From positions 1,322,001 to 1,386,000 of the forward strand of contig NZ_QKWY01000001.1 of assembly GCF_003248355.1 (NCBI RefSeq): a DNA stretch of 64,000 nucleotides, read 5' to 3'. The stretch is from Streptomyces sp. AC1-42W. Its GTDB lineage: Bacteria > Actinomycetota > Actinomycetes > Streptomycetales > Streptomycetaceae. Made by a program: the position numbers and the translations under genes. The notes beneath the pieces are model-generated. The model was not told where the DNA came from, did not search any database, and worked only from the letters and a program-made list of their open reading frames with translations. Position 1 is the first letter of the stretch; every line of letters begins with the position of its first letter. Of this stretch, positions 51,301-59,464 are shown one piece after another.

Positions 51301-53159
51301 TTCCAGTCCTGCGGCCCGTAGTGGTCGAGGCCCTGTTCCAGCACCCCGATGAAGCGGCCCCGGGGGTCCGCCTCGCGGATGCCGATCTCGTTGAGGTCGT
51401 GGATGAGGGACTCGTCCTCCGAGAGCCTCGGATCGATGTACGTCGTTCCGTCGCGCAACCCGTCCCGCACCGTGCGGCGGAAGACCTTGCCCACGACGGG
51501 CGCCACCAGCCCGCTCTCCTCGGTCAGCACGATGCGCGCCGTGCGGGCCTCGGCCGCGAAGGGGGATGCCTCGCGGACCATGGCGGCCAGGATGCGGATC
51601 GCGACGGCGGACGCCTCCACCGTCTCCTCGACCACCAGCGCCTCCAGCCACTCGCGCACGGTCGCGCGGCGCAGCCCGGCCTCGTCCAGGATGTGCCCGA
51701 CCTTGCCCGCGCGGAACTCGGCGGCCTCCACCGAGGGGTGGATCCAGTTCGCGGGCCGACCGGGGCAGGCGCTCCACATCCGGAGCCATTCCTGCTTGAT
51801 CGGCATCTTGTTGTGCGGGGCCGGATGCACGCGGATGTCACGGGGAACCCGCAGCACGCCGTCCTGGTCGGGGAGGGACGGATGCTCCGCGGCGAGCTTC
51901 CAGATCTGCTCCGTCAGGTACTTGTCCGCCCAGTTCAGGGTCTCCGATTCCTTGGTACGGCCGGGGAGCAGCGGGAGGTACGCGGCCGGGTCCTGCGCGG
52001 GCGCCAGATGCGGCAGGGATTTGACGACGAGGCGGGCGGCGACCTGAATGATCTCCTGGTTGAACGGACTGGAGTCCAGGAGGTTCTGTCGGTCCTCATT
52101 CGTCTTCCAGGCGCCGTTGAGCGCCCCCCGCAGTGTCATCGGGTACTTGGTGGGGAAGAACGACCAGAACTCGCCCCGGCCGCGCGGGGTGCTGAGCACG
52201 GTGTCGCCCGTGTACTCGGGGACGGCCCAGGAGATGTCGATGGTGCCCCGGTCGTGCATCTCGCCGGCGCTCGCCCGGGCGGTCCGGGAGGGCTGGTGGG
52301 CGTACGAGAACACCTTCCAGGCGGAGCTGGACCGGGGCCGGCCGGTCCGCGCCTCGTGAATGGTGTGCAGGAAGCCGTCGTGGTCGACGGTGATCTCACG
52401 GCGGATCGGCGGCATCGACCGCGTGTCCTCCAGGATCACGGTTCCGACGTGGTGGGAGAACAACTGGAATCCGGCGGGGAACTCGCGGCCGCCCTGTCCC
52501 TTGTTCCCGGTGTCGTGGATGTCCTTGCCGAGGCGATCGGCGGCTCCGGGCAGCAGCGGGAGGCGGACCACCGTGGTGGCCCAGCCGAGCAGGCCGTTCA
52601 GGACGGGGTCCGCGAGCCGTTCCTTCTCGGCGTCCAGCGGTCGCGCCATCCGCAGGACGGGCGCCTCGAAGTCCTCGTCGGCGGCCGCGCCCCGGGCCTT
52701 GCGGATCTCCTCGTACGACCAGGCCCGGTCGAAGCCGAACGCTCCCGAGGCGCTGAAGAACTGCGGTGCGTCCGTCACGGCCAGGATCGACTTCACACCG
52801 ACGCCGAAGCGTCCGATCTGACCGCCGCGCTTCCTCGACACGCTCATGCGGAGGATGGTCTCGGCTCCCTCGGGCGTGACCGCTGTGCCCTCGTTGGCGC
52901 AGTAGAGGTGGGCGCCGGTGAGGACGACGTGCACCTTGCCGCCCGGTTCCGCGGCGATCTCGTCCGCCGCGTTCTGCACGAGCTCGAACAGTTGCCGGTC
53001 GCCATAACCGCCCTGAGTGATCCTGCGCTCGCCGTTGGCGTGCTCCAGGATCAGTCCGGGGTCGACGCGATACGTCTCCAGAACACGCGCCGACTGTTCG
53101 AGGATCTTCCGAATGACGGGCGAGGCTCCCGAAGTACCCGTCACGTCGCTGTGGTTCAA
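48393..53159 (-). CDS. Sacsin-type GHKL ATPase fused to a DEAH-box SF2 helicase
   Basis: The 1588-residue protein has two enzymatic halves. The N-terminus is a sacsin/Hsp90-like ATPase: ELVQNAADEI (N-box, about residue 59) and GQIGRFGVGVKSI (about 114-124). A central region of about 900 residues has no recognised domain. The C-terminal SF2 helicase has YQERLAAKVFAM, Walker A LPTGAGKTRVAAE (about 1218), VIVDEAHVAIS (about 1321), GLTATPFRN, VLTQGFDAPATRAVVITRPT and YQQMIGRGLRGPR. The start is TTG 53159; GTG 53144 is possible. As first gene of the helicase operon it may be the recognition or remodelling engine. Confidence 0.88.
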   Translation of the reverse strand: MNHSDVTGTSGASPVIRKILEQSARVLETYRVDPGLILEHANGERRITQGGYGDRQLFELVQNAADEIAAEPGGKVHVVLTGAHLYCANEGTAVTPEGAETILRMSVSRKRGGQIGRFGVGVKSILAVTDAPQFFSASGAFGFDRAWSYEEIRKARGAAADEDFEAPVLRMARPLDAEKERLADPVLNGLLGWATTVVRLPLLPGAADRLGKDIHDTGNKGQGGREFPAGFQLFSHHVGTVILEDTRSMPPIRREITVDHDGFLHTIHEARTGRPRSSSAWKVFSYAHQPSRTARASAGEMHDRGTIDISWAVPEYTGDTVLSTPRGRGEFWSFFPTKYPMTLRGALNGAWKTNEDRQNLLDSSPFNQEIIQVAARLVVKSLPHLAPAQDPAAYLPLLPGRTKESETLNWADKYLTEQIWKLAAEHPSLPDQDGVLRVPRDIRVHPAPHNKMPIKQEWLRMWSACPGRPANWIHPSVEAAEFRAGKVGHILDEAGLRRATVREWLEALVVEETVEASAVAIRILAAMVREASPFAAEARTARIVLTEESGLVAPVVGKVFRRTVRDGLRDGTTYIDPRLSEDESLIHDLNEIGIREADPRGRFIGVLEQGLDHYGPQDWNRFWELFHSAGGSRVGGEVTARVPDPSDTLFVRTADGRFHRMRECLLPGPVVPGDGSRDASVAVDPSFHSDDLRVLREFGMRDRPTHGHRPSDESWFEDYRAAMYDSYCRTLSSDAPRPQPSRIKLEGSPVGGPLHLLELLSDEGRAAFVKALPDDSVIDTWTLRVGVQASTRKVIYSPLRWMLHRYGRVSTSQGIVPLASAVGPQLHAYADVLPVADISAEKARKLHLPVVVDKVPATQWDRLLEQLLTSEDDAFVGRTYVLLTRLGVEFPNQLTRCRVGAEWGTREDGEIAVAATEAEYRALRAEQIPALFAGSAEDAELLVGTWGMLRHADVISKEIRHVAVGEAVLLKDEFPTLRQRLGSTVNNQLLLRCSELEEVLRTPRGSATTPLDSAVQGTTVLVPDSLDRLATLVAVDRELRWGLKESGCRAVLEAQARQEADQELQATLRRVREASGVDEKLELLIGATALRAGLPPGLLESEPPEPGGDEPSSRRIARLAYDAHGDGVLQMHVRDLQAAYPTHAPSGFTGSSAAVKFVSEFGFPASFAGARTPSLPPRIEVPGPTEFPRLHDYQERLAAKVFAMLDRLTPQRGMLSLPTGAGKTRVAAEAVIRWVKQMGELSGPILWIAQTEELCEQAVQSWSFVWSKVGAETPLTISRLWTTNEAGPVTDRPHLVVATDAKLRNCLHTETYGWLRDAALVIVDEAHVAISPQYTEILAHLGLTAHETKRHLLGLTATPFRNTNDVETKRLVQRFGATRLDDGVFPSGDPYAELQELGMLAKVAHRELPGGTIELTQEEKTRADRMSLLSKAAEQRLADDQDRNKRILEEIRAMPDDWPVLVFATSVAHAKVLAAKLKGLGITAASVDSATSTGERRNSIDAFRRGRVRVLTNYGVLTQGFDAPATRAVVITRPTYSPNVYQQMIGRGLRGPRNGGEEECLILNVRDNITNYDKALAFTRFEHLWSAK

Positions 53160-53240
53160 GGTGTTCCCGTTTCATGGCAGTGGGATGGACGTGGGGGGAG
53201 CGGGGGCCGGCCGCAGCGGGGGTGCGGCCGGCCGACGTAC

Positions 53241-53594
53241 TCAACGATAGGTGTGGACGCCCGACCGGACGCCGGGTTCAGTCCAGCCCGCCGATGACGA
53301 TGACGAGCACGACGGTGCGGGGGAGACGGCGCCGTACGGGTACCGGAGGTCGGTCCGGTTACGGGGACGCGTCGGGGCCGCCCGGCGGCTGCCGGGCCTG
53401 CGGCGACGCGAGGGTACCGGGCCGGGGGTGTCCTCCGTCGGGGCGGCGTCCCGACGGGCGCGAAGAGCGTCGATGCAGGGACGGGTCCTGCCGATGGCGT
53501 CGAGGAACTCCGACCGCAGCCACGGGTCCTCGAAGGAGTCGTACTGGTCGACGAGCCCGAATTCTTCGTCCGGGTCGAAATCGCTGGAACTCAT
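53241..53594 (-). CDS. Small hypothetical protein at the head of the helicase operon
   Basis: An ATG at 53594 opens a 117-residue frame. The first half, MSSSDFDPDEEFGLVDQYDS then FEDPWLRSEFLDAIGRTRPC, is acidic and looks coding. The second half is Arg/Ser-rich and less convincing. In the next frame the same DNA would encode a membrane-like tail RTVVLVIVIGGLD with a stop, so a frameshift near 53340-53380 is possible. It lies 81 bp before the sacsin-helicase gene on the same strand. No known family. Confidence 0.4.
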   Translation of the reverse strand: MSSSDFDPDEEFGLVDQYDSFEDPWLRSEFLDAIGRTRPCIDALRARRDAAPTEDTPGPVPSRRRRPGSRRAAPTRPRNRTDLRYPYGAVSPAPSCSSSSSAGWTEPGVRSGVHTYR

Positions 53595-53985
53595 GGGTGG
53601 CTGGGGCCCCCTGCTCTCATGAAATGGCGCGGGTGAACGGTGCCGGGATCGGCAATGGCGGTGGCGCACGTGCAGAGGGCTGAATGCATGTGTGTACGCG
53701 AATTCAGCAAGTGAATAATTTTGTCCGGTGAGTACGACGTTTCGGATGGGCGGGTGAGAGAAGAGAAGTGCATTTCGTGGATGCGGTCAAGGGGTTCTCG
53801 CCCTGCAGAAAAATCCGTGATCAGACGCGTGGGTGGCGTCCGGGCATGGCAAATAAGGCACCTGGAAAAGCGTGCCTCCCGAGCCCTGGTAAGAACTCTC
53901 CGATACCGACCTTAGCTGCTCGGACGGGTCTGTTCAAGAGGCTCCGGGTGCGGTTCTCGGAGGCTCGAAGCGGGCCGTCGAGAGG

Positions 53986-54013
53986 TTGATTCGGACTGTT
54001 CGGACAATAGGCT
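53986..54013 (+). promoter_or_regulatory. Candidate promoter, TTGATT-16-TAGGCT
   Basis: TTGATT (53986-53991) and TAGGCT (54008-54013) are spaced by 16 bp, and the spacer holds a direct repeat CGGAC. It points toward the XRE-GHKL gene and would give a leader of about 170 nt. Confidence 0.4.
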
Positions 54014-54099
54014 CGAAGGTGAATGAAGGCGGCCGATTGGGGATGTCTCCGTGCAATTGGTCCAGGGGGAAGAGCGAACATTCCGGCTACCTCCGGGGC

Positions 54100-54138
54100 G
54101 TGTCAAATCCCGTTATCACTCCTCGGGCAGTGTCAAAT
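54100..54138 (+). promoter_or_regulatory. Direct repeat GTGTCAAAT spaced 30 bp, candidate XRE operator
   Basis: GTGTCAAAT occurs at 54100-54108 and 54130-54138, start to start 30 bp, about three helical turns, so both sites face the same side of the DNA. The pair lies 51-89 bp upstream of a gene whose product begins with a helix-turn-helix domain. Confidence 0.5.
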
Positions 54139-54188
54139 TTGGGGTACGGTGGTCCCCTGGTCACGCGCGCAGCCGAGGAGTGGTGACG

Positions 54189-56300
54189 TTGGACAGCGGC
54201 ATGGAGTTCGGGCCCTGGCTCGCCCGACAGCTGAAGCAGGCAGGCATGAGCCAGGCCGACCTCGGTGAGCGCATCGGGATGACGCGAGCCGCGGTGTCGG
54301 CCTGGATCACCGGCCGGGCGACACCGCGTACGGAGACCATCGCCAAGATCGCCGAGGCCCTCGGCACCGACCTCGGCACGATCTACACCCGCACCGCGGA
54401 CACGCTGTCCGGGCTTCCCGTCACCTGGTACCACCGGCCCGGATACGCCGACGGGGGGCGCGACTTCGGCAACGCCGCCGCCTTCGCCTTCGAGGCCGAC
54501 GTCGAGGTCCTCGCCCGCGAGGCCACGCAGAACAGTCTCGACGAACGGCTCGACCGCAACCAGCCGGTCCGAGTGCGCTACACGCTCCATGAATTGACGG
54601 GCGAGACCCTGGCCAGATTCCGCGAGGAGATCCGCTGGGACGACCTCCTCCCGCACTACCAGGCGGCGGCGGCCCAGCAGCAGAAGGTCGGCCGGGTCAT
54701 CGCGGCCGGTCTGAGCGACATGTACGACCGCGACCGGCTGGTGCTCCTGCGCGTCGACGACTACAACGCCTCCGGGCTGACCGGCGACGACTACGAGAAC
54801 GGCCGTTTCGCGGCCGTGGTGCGGCGCCAGCTCGACAGTCACAAGACGGGGAGCGGGGCGGGCGGCTCGTACGGCCTCGGCAAGGCGACGCTCTGGGCGA
54901 CGAGCCGTCTCGGCCTCGTCCTCATCAACTCCACCCTCTCCGAGCCCCACGAGGGACGCACGGAGCGGCGTCTCATCGGCCGGCTGGACCTTCCCTGGCG
55001 CGAAGTCGACGGCCACCACTGGGCCGGACCGGCCTGGTTCGGCCGCCCCGACCCGGACGCGGACAGCACGGACGTCGCCCGGTCGTGGTGGGCCGACGAG
55101 GAGCGGGTCGAGCGCCTCCACCTCACGCGGGAGAGCGACGAGCCGGGTACGTCGTTCCTGATCGTCGGCGCCCACGACGTGGCCAGCCTCGTCGATCCCG
55201 AGGCGGAGCGGAACGGGGTCGAGGACGACGACAGCGTGCAACGGATGCACAAACGTCTCGTCCAGGCCCTCGGCCGGAACTTCTGGGCCGCGATGACCGC
55301 GGGGCAGACGCGACGACCGCTGCTCGAGGCATCGGTCAGAACGCTTCGCAACGGTGCGGAGATCTTCGCGGAGGAGCGGGTCGACCCGGGCACCGAGCAG
55401 CCCGCACGCACCCGCGCGCTGCGGGCTTTCTTCGACGGGACGACCGTGGACCGGCTCACCGCCTCGGGGCAGGTGGCCAGGGCCGAGGTGACGCTCGGAG
55501 TGCCCGCTCTCGGGGGAGGGAAGGAGAAGGTCGAGCACCGGGCCGTCGTTCTCGTCACCGATGCGGACGACGTCGGCAAGCACAACCACGTGGTCACGAT
55601 GCGGGGCAACCGCATGGCCGTGCGGGAAGCCCGCGTGGGGGACCTCGCCGTCGGCACCAACCCCTTCCACGCCGTACTGCTCACGGGGCACGCCGCCGGG
55701 GAGGACGCGCCGGGCGCGGACGAGGCCGAGGCGTTCCTCCGCGCCTCCGAGCCGCCCGAGCACAACAAGTGGGGGCAGACGGAGGAGCTGCGCATGCTGT
55801 ACTCGCCCTCCGCGTACCGCCAGATCGCCAAGCTCACCACCGAGACGAACAAGGCCGTGCGCGACCTCGTCGCCGTCCCCAAGGCGAAACGCGCGGGCGG
55901 CTCCACCCGGCTGCGCAAGAAGCTCACCTTGGGCAGCAAGCGAGCCCCACGTCCTGCCGGGCCCTCGGCACTGCCGACGCTGGAGGAACTGGACGCCTTC
56001 GTCGACGAGAACGGCGCGTGGTGCGTCACCGGGGAGGTGAAGATCCCCGCCGGCGGGGACGGCGCTCGACCGACCCCCGTGGCGAAACTCGACGTGCGCT
56101 CCGGACCGCGCCCCGTCCTGGAGTGGGCGCAGCTCGCGGGCGTACACAACTGCGAAGTGGTGGACGGCTCCCTGCACTTCGCGCCGGGAGCCCGCAAGGC
56201 GACGTTCAGGGGTACGACCGATGTCGCCACACACCCGGTGAAGGCCGTGTACACCGGCCTCGTCGTGGAACTCGGAACCGACAAGGGGGGCCAGGCATGA
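54189..56300 (+). CDS. XRE helix-turn-helix fused to a MutL/MORC-like GHKL ATPase
   Basis: The 703-residue protein starts at TTG 54189, 8 nt after GAGGAG; GTG codons at 54180 and 54183 are too close to it. Residues about 8-65 are an XRE domain (LKQAGMSQADLGERIGMTRA, VSAWITGRATPR). The ATPase follows: N-box REATQNSLDER (Glu111, Asn115), Asp-box LRVDDYNASGLTG (190-199) and glycine loop GGSYGLGKATLW (225-236). The C-terminal half resembles the S5/transducer region of GHKL proteins. Homologues occur in restriction-like operons with Z1 helicase, Vsr and Dcm. The fusion suggests an ATPase that also binds its own promoter. Confidence 0.82.
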   Translation: MDSGMEFGPWLARQLKQAGMSQADLGERIGMTRAAVSAWITGRATPRTETIAKIAEALGTDLGTIYTRTADTLSGLPVTWYHRPGYADGGRDFGNAAAFAFEADVEVLAREATQNSLDERLDRNQPVRVRYTLHELTGETLARFREEIRWDDLLPHYQAAAAQQQKVGRVIAAGLSDMYDRDRLVLLRVDDYNASGLTGDDYENGRFAAVVRRQLDSHKTGSGAGGSYGLGKATLWATSRLGLVLINSTLSEPHEGRTERRLIGRLDLPWREVDGHHWAGPAWFGRPDPDADSTDVARSWWADEERVERLHLTRESDEPGTSFLIVGAHDVASLVDPEAERNGVEDDDSVQRMHKRLVQALGRNFWAAMTAGQTRRPLLEASVRTLRNGAEIFAEERVDPGTEQPARTRALRAFFDGTTVDRLTASGQVARAEVTLGVPALGGGKEKVEHRAVVLVTDADDVGKHNHVVTMRGNRMAVREARVGDLAVGTNPFHAVLLTGHAAGEDAPGADEAEAFLRASEPPEHNKWGQTEELRMLYSPSAYRQIAKLTTETNKAVRDLVAVPKAKRAGGSTRLRKKLTLGSKRAPRPAGPSALPTLEELDAFVDENGAWCVTGEVKIPAGGDGARPTPVAKLDVRSGPRPVLEWAQLAGVHNCEVVDGSLHFAPGARKATFRGTTDVATHPVKAVYTGLVVELGTDKGGQA

Positions 56301-57289
56301 GGGGCTATCCGTACCAGCGGCTGCCCGGCACGGTGACGCTGCGGGTCACGGGCGTGGAACTGCGGGGCCCCGGCGAAGCCCGTGAACCGCTCGACACGAA
56401 GACGTTCTCCACCATCGAGCAGGTGGTGGCCCTGGGCCTGGCCGAACGGGACGACTGGGAGCGGGCCAGGCTGTCGCTCGCGGTCGTCGTTCCCGGCCGC
56501 GCCACCGACCCCGACGGCCCCTGGTCCGACGTGTCGGTCGCGGTCGTGGTCACGGAGGGCGCCACCAACACCCGGACCACCGTCTGCCTGGAGCCGCTCG
56601 CCGAGGGCGGTCGTGAGTGGGCCGGCCACATCGACCTGTGGCGGGCGGACCACCTCGACCGTGCGACGATGACCGCACACGTGGTCGCGACCGTCGGCGG
56701 AGTGCGGGGACGCATGATCGCCGAGTCCGCGAAGGACTGGATCGTCGACATGAAGTCCGATGCCCCGCTGCGCGAGAGGGAACTCGACGTGTCCGAGGTC
56801 GGGTTCCGTGAGGGCCCCGAGTGGCTGAGGCCCTTCGCCGACGTGCCGTGGACCGTCGACACCTCCGGAGAGGTGCCCACCGTCCATGTGAACACCGACT
56901 TCGAGGGAGTCACGGAACTGGTCGACGGCACCGGCACGGCGGTCGAGAGCCTGGTCCGCGACCTCCTGATCGCCCAGATGTGCACGGACGTGTGGACGGC
57001 CGTGTTCCACACGGCCATCGGCGACCTGGAGGTCGAGGACGACGGCACCCCGCTCTTCCCGCAGGACTGGCGGGGCGAGGTGCTGCGGGAGATGCTCCCG
57101 GACGTCGTTCCCGACCGGCCGCTGGGCGACGCGCTCCGGGAGGTCCACGGCCGCCGGACCGGCGCGTCCGGATGGACCGATCTCCAGCCGCGCATCCACT
57201 ACGCCGCGACACGCCGGGCGGACGTACCGAAGGCCCTGACGGCGACCATTCGCGGCCTCGACCGACTCGACCGGGGGACCGACGCGTGA
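56297..57289 (+). CDS. Unrecognised 330-aa protein of the GHKL operon
   Basis: The ATG at 56297 overlaps the GHKL gene stop (ATGA) and its own stop overlaps the next start (GTGA), so it is an integral operon member. The protein begins MRGYPYQRLPGTVTLRVTGV. The N-terminal half is beta-rich, including LSLAVVVPGR and SVAVVVTEG. The middle contains AESAKDWIVDMKSD, and the C-terminal half is helical (ESLVRDLLIAQMCTDVWTAV). No nuclease motif or membrane segment is evident. It may bridge the ATPase and the DUF6339-like protein. Confidence 0.75.
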   Translation: MRGYPYQRLPGTVTLRVTGVELRGPGEAREPLDTKTFSTIEQVVALGLAERDDWERARLSLAVVVPGRATDPDGPWSDVSVAVVVTEGATNTRTTVCLEPLAEGGREWAGHIDLWRADHLDRATMTAHVVATVGGVRGRMIAESAKDWIVDMKSDAPLRERELDVSEVGFREGPEWLRPFADVPWTVDTSGEVPTVHVNTDFEGVTELVDGTGTAVESLVRDLLIAQMCTDVWTAVFHTAIGDLEVEDDGTPLFPQDWRGEVLREMLPDVVPDRPLGDALREVHGRRTGASGWTDLQPRIHYAATRRADVPKALTATIRGLDRLDRGTDA

Positions 57290-58182
57290 CCGACAGACCC
57301 AGCCACCTTCCCGAGCGCCTCGCGCTCCTCGCGGACCTGAACGCCGCCCGCTACATCACCGAGGGACTGCTCACCGGGAAGGAGGACGTTCCCGCCATCG
57401 CGCTCAACAAGGTCACCGAGCCGCTGCCGCGGGAGGAGGCGCGAGGAGCGCTCCAGCCGGTCCGCGACCTGGTGGACGACGCCATGCACGCCTTCCGGGA
57501 CGAGAAGGTGACCGCCGCCGACGCGTGGTTGGCCCCTCGCCTCCACGCGACCCTGCGGCTCACCCGCCGGGAGGCGGCCGACCGCAGGCTGTGGAACTAC
57601 CTGGCGCTGGGGGTGGCCCCCGACTACGTGGTGTGGCGGCACACGACGGAACCTCGCAAGGAGCGGGACGTGCCGAAGGCCGCGGCGACACGGTTTCGCG
57701 GCGCCTCGTACACCCAGGCATTCGCCCGGCTGTGGTGGGCGGCCGAGCTGTTCCGCAACGGCTCCGACTACGGACCGGTCGCCACCGTCTGTGCCCACCA
57801 GGACATGCTCAACACGGCCCTGCGGCTCGCCGTCATCGACCACCGGCCCACGGCACAGGCGCTGGTGAGGCTGATCGACAGCGGCACCGTCCGCACCGGC
57901 CGGGAGATCAACGCACTGGCGCAGGCGGTCAACGCGTCCGCCGCCACGCTCATGTACGACGTCATCGCCCCGGACGCCGAACGGGACGGCCGGGCGGTGG
58001 CACGGTGGATCGAGGACGCCGAGTGGGCGCCGGCGGTGCCACGCAGAGCGCTCCCGGAAGGACCGGACGAGGAGCGGGCCCCGGAAGCCTCCGTCGCCGT
58101 CCTCGCCGAGCACTTCGCGGAACTCTTCGCAGGCGCTCCCGTACGGGGGAAGAAGGCCGAGGAGGGCGACGAGACGGAGTGA
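57286..58182 (+). CDS. DUF6339-like protein
   Basis: The 298-residue helical protein starts at GTG 57286. The stretch LHATLRLTRREAADRRLWNY, then LALGVAPDYVVWRHT and FARLWWAAELFRNGSDYGPV, matches the DUF6339 family, which is found repeatedly beside GHKL/Z1 restriction-like genes. There is no known catalytic site. It is the last gene of the plus-strand operon and converges with the active methylase gene, 23 bp away. Confidence 0.72.
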   Translation: MTDRPSHLPERLALLADLNAARYITEGLLTGKEDVPAIALNKVTEPLPREEARGALQPVRDLVDDAMHAFRDEKVTAADAWLAPRLHATLRLTRREAADRRLWNYLALGVAPDYVVWRHTTEPRKERDVPKAAATRFRGASYTQAFARLWWAAELFRNGSDYGPVATVCAHQDMLNTALRLAVIDHRPTAQALVRLIDSGTVRTGREINALAQAVNASAATLMYDVIAPDAERDGRAVARWIEDAEWAPAVPRRALPEGPDEERAPEASVAVLAEHFAELFAGAPVRGKKAEEGDETE

Positions 58183-58205
58183 CCGGGCGGCCCGGAGGCC
58201 CCGTG

Positions 58206-59429
58206 TCAGGGTCCTTCGGGCCGGTCCTTCGGCGCCCACTTCGCGAGCTGCGTGAACCACTCGTCCTTCGGCGGCTCGCGCAGCAGCGCGGCGCTCAGGA
58301 TGTGCAGGGAGAGGCGTGGCGGGATGGCGTTGCCGATCTGTTGGGCCACATCGGTGGACCGCCACGGATAGCGGGCCGGGAAGGACTGGAGCAGTCCGCC
58401 CTCTTGGGGTGAGAGCCGCTCCAGCTCCTCGCCCATCTCCTTCTCGCCCGCCTCGTTCTCCTTCAGCACGAAGAGCCGGTTGCGGCGGAACTTGCCGGTG
58501 ATCGTCGCGGCCGGCTCCTCGGAGGTACGGCGCCCCCGGTTCTTCGGGTCGCCTCCGGAGCCGTAGTTGGAGACCAGGACGAAGTCGCGGGGGCGCGTGG
58601 CGGCCAGGGCGTCACCGGCCGACACCCAGGGCAGCTTGGTGGGCTTCGGCGTCGTGAACAGGGCGCCGTCCCGGGGGTCGGCGGCCGGGTCCTCGTGCGT
58701 TACCGGGCGCAGCCGTTCGACGCCCTTGCGGTACCGCTGATGAGTCGGCTCAGGGAAGTAGACGCGCCGCTCCGTGTTCCCCTTGTCCAACTGGGCGATC
58801 AGCACGGCACGTCGTCGCGTCTGCGGTACGCCGAAGTCCTCCGCGTGCAGCACATGGGCCTCGGCGGCGTAGCCGATGCCTCTCAGGAGCTTCGCGTAGT
58901 GGTTCCACACCGGCAGCACGGTGGGGACCTGCTCCAGGACCACTACCTCGTAGGGCTCCCCGCGCTTGAGCTTGGCCTCCATGATCCAACGCAGCGGCTG
59001 GAGCACGAAGCCGGTGCGGTCGTCGGACATGGCGTCGGTCTCGCGCTTGACTGCCTTCCACGCCTTCTCGAAGGAACGGAGAGTGTGGGGGAGGACCAAG
59101 CAGTCGGCGAGCCGCTTCACGTCCTCCAGTGCCTTGTGACCCTCCCGGTTGCCGGCGACCGAGAATGACTGGCACGGGGGCCCACCGGTAAGGACGTTGG
59201 CGCAAACGACTTCGTCGTCGCAAGGGCCGAGAGCAGCGACATCCGTGACCTTGGTGGTCCACAGACCGGCAGCCCGGCGTGTTGTGCAGGTTGCCTCGTC
59301 CCACTCGACGCCCACGCTTTCCACGTCGTCCATGATCGTGGCGGCGATATCGAGGCCGCCTGGCCCTGCGAAAAGATCAACGATCCGAAATCTCGCGGTG
59401 GAGAGTGACGGATGGCGTGGGTGGGTCAT
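58206..59429 (-). CDS. dcm: DNA (cytosine-5) methyltransferase, catalytically complete
   Basis: The 407-residue enzyme has motif I DLFAGPGGLDIA (about residues 18-29), motif IV LTGGPPCQSFSVAGNR with catalytic Cys86, motif VI as LEQVP (Gln in place of the usual Asn), motif VIII FGVPQTRRRAVLI, and motifs IX-X near GRRTSEEPAATITGK and DVAQQIGNAIPP. The ATG at 59429 has no ribosome binding site but lies 8 nt after a TACACT -10 box, so the mRNA is probably leaderless. An open frame to 59873 is shadow. It should set the protective 5-methylcytosine mark of the island. Confidence 0.9.
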   Translation of the reverse strand: MTHPRHPSLSTARFRIVDLFAGPGGLDIAATIMDDVESVGVEWDEATCTTRRAAGLWTTKVTDVAALGPCDDEVVCANVLTGGPPCQSFSVAGNREGHKALEDVKRLADCLVLPHTLRSFEKAWKAVKRETDAMSDDRTGFVLQPLRWIMEAKLKRGEPYEVVVLEQVPTVLPVWNHYAKLLRGIGYAAEAHVLHAEDFGVPQTRRRAVLIAQLDKGNTERRVYFPEPTHQRYRKGVERLRPVTHEDPAADPRDGALFTTPKPTKLPWVSAGDALAATRPRDFVLVSNYGSGGDPKNRGRRTSEEPAATITGKFRRNRLFVLKENEAGEKEMGEELERLSPQEGGLLQSFPARYPWRSTDVAQQIGNAIPPRLSLHILSAALLREPPKDEWFTQLAKWAPKDRPEGP

Positions 59430-59437
59430 GATACGCC

Positions 59438-59464
59438 AGTGTAGCCGGCCAAATTGCTGGTCAA
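59438..59464 (-). promoter_or_regulatory. Internal leaderless promoter of the active methylase
   Basis: On the minus strand TTGACC (59464-59459) and TACACT (59443-59438) are spaced by 15 bp, and the ATG follows 8 nt later. The -35 overlaps the TGA stop (59463-59461) of the upstream methylase-like gene. The methylase can thus be expressed apart from the Z1-Vsr operon. Confidence 0.6.

Larger units (their letters stand above)
53595..54188. other. Divergent control region between the two defence operons
   Basis: These 594 bp hold no supported gene and are distinctly AT-richer than the flanks. The region contains a candidate rightward promoter at 53986-54013, a 9-bp direct repeat at 54100 and 54130, and a TACGGT at 54145-54150. 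It separates the leftward helicase/DrmAB operon from the rightward XRE-GHKL operon and is the natural place for shared regulation. Confidence 0.6.
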
